NCBI RefSeq assembly: GCF_001816145.1
Contig: NZ_MDZB01000131.1
Span: 62,001 to 126,000 of the forward strand
From: Hymenobacter lapidarius
Lineage (GTDB): Bacteria; Bacteroidota; Bacteroidia; Cytophagales; Hymenobacteraceae
Direction of reading: 5' to 3'
DNA length: 64,000 nt
A program made the translations under genes and the position numbers. Of the stretch, positions 57,615-64,000 are shown piece by piece; the stretch's first letter is position 1; the number at the start of each line of letters is the position of its first letter. The notes under the pieces were generated by a model. That model saw nothing but the letters and a program-made list of their open reading frames with translations, was not told the DNA's origin and searched no databases.

Positions 57615-58708
57615 ATGATTTTCCGCCGTCTGCTTTTCGCCTGCGCTGTTGCTTTGCCCGTGCTGGCTTCGGCCCAAACGCCCCTTGGCCAGCCTTCCCT
57701 CGATGAATCGAAGGTGCAAATCTGGTGCGCCACAGTGCGGTTTGTGTACGACGATGCCGGCCGGCCCAACCTGAAGAGCAGCGTGCGCTGCGAAGGCGGC
57801 AATCTTGATGCGCTGGCTGCCAGCATTCGGCCCGATAGCCTGCGCGTATACAGCGTGCTGTACCAGCCCATTGAAGGCCGGGGCAGCGTTTACCAGGGCA
57901 AGAAGGATAACCCGGCGCGGCTCGCGGCCCTCAGCAAAGCCATTATCAGCAAATTGAAAGGCTCCCCGGCCCGCCGCCGCGACCCCGCCGCATGGCCCGC
58001 GTGGAAGCCCTCGAAGCCGCCTTGAACAACTACGTGGTATCGGGCACGCCGCTGGGCGACGTGAGCGCCGCCATGACGCCCGAAACCGCCGACACCACTG
58101 CCACCGGCGCCATGGCTGCCATGGGCCCCGCCGAGGCGGCTGAAGCCCAGGCCGTGGCCGAGCGGGAAGCCGCCGGCGGGGCCGCGGCCCCTACCGAAAC
58201 GGCCGGTCCGGGCAACCTGCTCAACCAGTTTGCGGGGCCATTGGCCCTTATTCTGGGCATTTTGAGCCTGGTGCTATACATCATGCTCCGCGTGACGCTG
58301 GGCCAGTGGCGCCGCCAGCAGCGCCGCGAAACCCTCACGGCCAAGCAGGCGGCCCAGGCCGCGCAAGCCGCCGCCGCCGAAACCAGCGCCGCCGTAGCCG
58401 ACTCGGTGGCGCGGGTGAAGCGGGCCGAGGCCCTGGTGCTGGCCGCCGTGCCCGCCGCCAGCGCCGCTGCGCCCGCGCCCACCAACCTCAGCCCGGCGCA
58501 GCGCCTGGAAGTGGAACGCCTGGTGAGCCAGCGCGTAGACGAAGAGCTGCACTGGCTGCGGGCCAATCTGCCCGAGCTGATTGCGGCCGCGGTTGCCGAG
58601 CCGGCCGGGCTGGCGCCTGCCCACCCGGATGAGCCCGCCGCGGCAGCTGCGCCATCGGAAAACAGTGGGCCAACCAAGCCCATTGCCGATGACGTGCAAA
58701 TGGGTTAA
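57615..58708 (+). pseudogene. Membrane protein of unknown function, probably one gene split by a -1 frameshift
   Basis: The first frame (ATG 57615) has a signal peptide (MIFRRLLFACAVALPVLASAQ) and a periplasmic part with YDDAGRPNLKSSVRCEGGNL. It degenerates after KAIISKLKGSPA into an Arg/Pro-rich end at 58025. A second frame, from about 57990, continues ARVEALEAALNNYVVSGTPLG, has one membrane helix (FAGPLALILGILSLVLYIML) and a long Ala-rich helical cytosolic tail, and stops at 58708. The shift is -1, as in three other genes here. The two could instead be separate overlapping genes, but the second lacks its own start signals. Confidence 0.7.
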
Positions 58709-58788
58709 CTTCCGTAAGTGCTGATGCCGAAGGCTATTGTTCTACTGCGGGTTGCTGGCCCAATCGGCTTTACTTCCGTCCATATCAT

Positions 58789-61020
<2,232 letters not shown>

Positions 61021-61106
61021 CGCTAAGAGCAGTGCAGGCGTAGCATCTTACTTCCCGGCGTTTGCGTCTTTCTGAAAGTCATACACCCGTCATCGTTCAA
61101 CGACAG

Positions 61107-61124
61107 GACGCAAAATGTTGCGTC
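61107..61124. repeat. GACGCAA-type palindrome
   Basis: GACGCAA-AATG-TTGCGTC is a perfect 7-bp-arm hairpin followed by TCTACA. It lies between the prolyl oligopeptidase gene and the 61195 gene. It is a single copy in this window; I recall similar short units dispersed in related genomes, which needs a search. Confidence 0.5.
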
Positions 61125-61194
61125 TCTACATCCCGCACACTAACTGGGGATTGGCTCTGGATTGGTTTCGCCTCACCTTTTTCGCTTTCTACCC

Positions 61195-61710
61195 ATGCTG
61201 AATCTACTTTGGTCACTTCCAAATGTACTGGTGCTGCTGAGCATCCTCTACATCTTCCTTCAGGCAGCCAAGCTGCTCAGGCAACACGTTGGCGTAGGGG
61301 CCGCGCTGTTTTTTGGGTTCGGCCTGTTGCTGATTGGCTGTAGCAAATCGGGAACGGGCACTCCGAATACCGGGGCGGCCAATTTGTTAACCACAGTACC
61401 TTCAAATGCGCCATTTGCTAACGCTTCTGCCTTAAAGCAGGTAGCGCTGGGCGGTAGCAACCAACTCTTTCTGCGGGCCGATTACTACACCGAAAACGGC
61501 CGCATCACCAAACCGCGAGGGCTTTATGCAGGGGTGTCTGGGTTTATGCTGGGCCATACCTGGCAACCAGTGACCGGATTCCTGGAAAAACGTGGCAACC
61601 AGTTGCACTACACGGCAATCATTAATCACCATTGGAGCTTACTTGGGGTGCGCGTGTTCACCCAAAGTGGGGAGCTTTTCGAGGGCGTAATGCCTCCAGC
61701 CAAGAACTGA
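61195..61710 (+). CDS. Membrane-anchored hypothetical protein
   Basis: This 171-residue protein starts at ATG 61195 with two hydrophobic segments (about 3-23 and 30-46), the second ending in LLLIGCSKSG, which looks like a lipobox preceded by an extra helix. The soluble part has ANASALKQVALGGSNQLFLR and YTAIINHHWSLLGVRVF. No family is recognised. The upstream reading frame adds 11 residues and is not preferred. It is followed by a strong terminator. Confidence 0.6.
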   Translation: MLNLLWSLPNVLVLLSILYIFLQAAKLLRQHVGVGAALFFGFGLLLIGCSKSGTGTPNTGAANLLTTVPSNAPFANASALKQVALGGSNQLFLRADYYTENGRITKPRGLYAGVSGFMLGHTWQPVTGFLEKRGNQLHYTAIINHHWSLLGVRVFTQSGELFEGVMPPAKN

Positions 61711-61728
61711 GCACAGGCCGCATCTCAT

Positions 61729-61765
61729 AAAAAAACCGCCTAGCGTAATGCCAGGCGGTTTTTTT
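61729..61765. terminator. Bidirectional terminator next to ahcY
   Basis: AAAAAAACCGCCT pairs with AGGCGGTTTTTTT around an 11-nt loop. It lies 19 bp from the ahcY stop and between convergent genes. Confidence 0.92.
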
Positions 61766-61784
61766 ATTATCTATCCAAGACGGC

Positions 61785-63104
<1,320 letters not shown>

Positions 63105-63138
63105 GATAGAATTATATTGTTGATTCGCGTTTCAACCG

Positions 63139-63146
63139 CAAAGATA
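63139..63146 (-). promoter_or_regulatory. Candidate -7 promoter box of ahcY
   Basis: The minus strand reads TATCTTTG, an exact TAnnTTTG match, 34 bp before the ahcY ATG. No SAH or SAM riboswitch fold is seen in the short leader. Confidence 0.55.
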
Positions 63147-63170
63147 CTTGATTTGTTCGCCATTGGGCAT

Positions 63171-63202
63171 AAAAAAACCCGCGTCTTGTAACGCAGGCTT
63201 TT
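63171..63202 (-). terminator. Probable terminator of the DUF4397 gene
   Basis: On the minus strand GCCTGCGT-6 nt-ACGCGGGT is followed by seven T. The stem has mismatches. It lies 33 bp after the stop of the 63236 gene. Confidence 0.55.
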
Positions 63203-63235
63203 CATGCGACAAACGCCGAAGCGTTAGACAGCCAG

Positions 63236-63997
63236 TTAGTTGTGCTGGAGGATGACGGCCTGGGGCTGCTGGGCGGCAGGAACGGCGCCACCGGCAATAC
63301 CGCGCAGCACGATGCTGTATATTTTTCCTGCTTCGTAGTTTTTGGTGCCCGTTCCGGTACCCGAGCCATCGCCCACAGCCAGCACCTGCGTACGGGGACC
63401 CGCAGGGGTTGCCCCGGCAGCAGTAACCGTCAGGTTAATGGTACCAGCCGTCAGGGTCCGGAAACCGGAGGCGGCTCCAAAGGCAACGTCTCCACTCACG
63501 TCGGTGCCATTGGCGCCGGGCACGGGGTTGGGCACCGTGAGCTGCACCGGGCTGGGGGCTCCCACTGCCAGGTGCACCACCCGCACCTTCACCGTGCCCG
63601 TAGCCGGGGCCGTGAGGTCGTCAGACACAGTGAGCAGCGCCGCGCTGCCAATGGTGCCCGTGGGCGAAAATGCGAACACTGAATAGTTCTGGTTTTTGGC
63701 TACCGTGATGGCCTGGCTGGCCACGGCCTGTGAGCCGTTGTTGATGCGAAGTGTGGGGGTGCCGGCGTTTACGTCGAGGTAGGCCGTGGCTTGGCCGTAG
63801 TTGAGCTGGCCCACCTGCTGGTCGGCGATAAAGGCAGTGATTTGGGTATTGGCAGCGGCAGCGGAGTGCGAAATGAGCACCTTGCCGCGGTCAGGTGCCG
63901 GCGCAGCGGGCTCGTCTTCTTTGCTGCAAGCAGCGAGTAGCAGGGTGGCAGGCAGCAAAGCCTGAATGGCGCGGCGAAGAAAGAGTGTTGTTGCCAT
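63236..63997 (-). CDS. DUF4397 domain lipoprotein
   Basis: This 253-residue protein has a lipoprotein signal (ATLLLAACSKED, Cys about residue 24). Its mature part has two similar beta-sandwich units typical of DUF4397: VLISHSAAAANTQITAFIAD with YSVFAFSP, then VRVVHLAVGAPSPVQLTV with IYSIVLRGIAGG. The predicted location is the outer membrane or cell surface. The gene is complete, its ATG lying 3 bp from the window end. The function is unknown; adhesion or stress roles are sometimes proposed for the family. Confidence 0.9.
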   Translation of the reverse strand: MATTLFLRRAIQALLPATLLLAACSKEDEPAAPAPDRGKVLISHSAAAANTQITAFIADQQVGQLNYGQATAYLDVNAGTPTLRINNGSQAVASQAITVAKNQNYSVFAFSPTGTIGSAALLTVSDDLTAPATGTVKVRVVHLAVGAPSPVQLTVPNPVPGANGTDVSGDVAFGAASGFRTLTAGTINLTVTAAGATPAGPRTQVLAVGDGSGTGTGTKNYEAGKIYSIVLRGIAGGAVPAAQQPQAVILQHN

Positions 63998-64000
63998 AGG

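Noticed and set aside
63105..63160. A SAH or SAM riboswitch upstream of ahcY
   Set aside because: The leader after the promoter box is only about 30 bases and shows no conserved stem or pseudoknot elements.

Overview
The window looks like chromosomal DNA of a high-GC member of the Bacteroidota, most likely Hymenobacter or a close relative (Hymenobacteraceae, Cytophagales). The grounds are promoter boxes of the Bacteroidota type (TAnnTTTG), bacillithiol genes (bshC and a YtxJ-type protein), a fused E1 alpha/beta 2-oxoacid dehydrogenase, Bacteroidota TonB proteins, a BT_3928-like DoxX protein, a LemA/TPM operon and many small secreted beta-barrel proteins. I see no tRNA, rRNA, CRISPR array, prophage or defence island. 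Most of the window is housekeeping and envelope chromosome with one insertion sequence.

Layout. 1-6.7 kb: rpmA, a leftward run (beta-barrel protein, cyclase-family hydrolase, alpha/beta hydrolase, hypothetical, hemW), then a translationally coupled RsbQ-type hydrolase and PAS histidine kinase. 6.8-15.5 kb: a BamA/TamA-like protein, Hsp20, an intact IS5-type element, a DUF4136 lipoprotein, DUF805-lipA, an outer-membrane protein, OsmC, YtxJ and two basic secreted proteins. 15.6-24 kb: fused E1 dehydrogenase, envelope proteins, a frameshifted GT39 gene, an M16 peptidase and three small secreted proteins sharing an APGxP motif. 24-34.5 kb: pheS, rimO, bshC, 5-formyl-THF cyclo-ligase, two TonB-domain proteins, the DUF2157/GDYXXLXY pair, a thioesterase and rlmN. 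34.5-47 kb: outer-membrane protein, YihY, secreted proteins, two frameshifted genes (alpha/beta hydrolase, zinc metalloprotease), and threonine catabolism (SDR threonine dehydrogenase, patatin, kbl). 47-53.8 kb: cdaA and folP facing DUF1599, a DoxX protein, an ABC permease, aroK and a fatty-acid hydroxylase. 53.8-64 kb: lemA-TPM-TPM, a nucleotidyltransferase, a frameshifted membrane protein, prolyl oligopeptidase, ahcY and a DUF4397 lipoprotein.

The most unusual signals lie in the non-coding and repeat structure. A family of dispersed elements consists of two arms of short imperfect tandem repeats in inverted orientation around a unique core. One copy sits in frame at the E1 alpha/beta junction and another forms the 5' end of folP. 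A second family (GTCATGCTGA...) gives REP-like hairpins, including a perfect 38-bp inverted repeat. Four genes are broken by shifts in the same -1 direction, which points to single-base deletions in the assembly or to recent decay. The RsbQ-like hydrolase plus PAS kinase pair is the best candidate for a less-described protein system.
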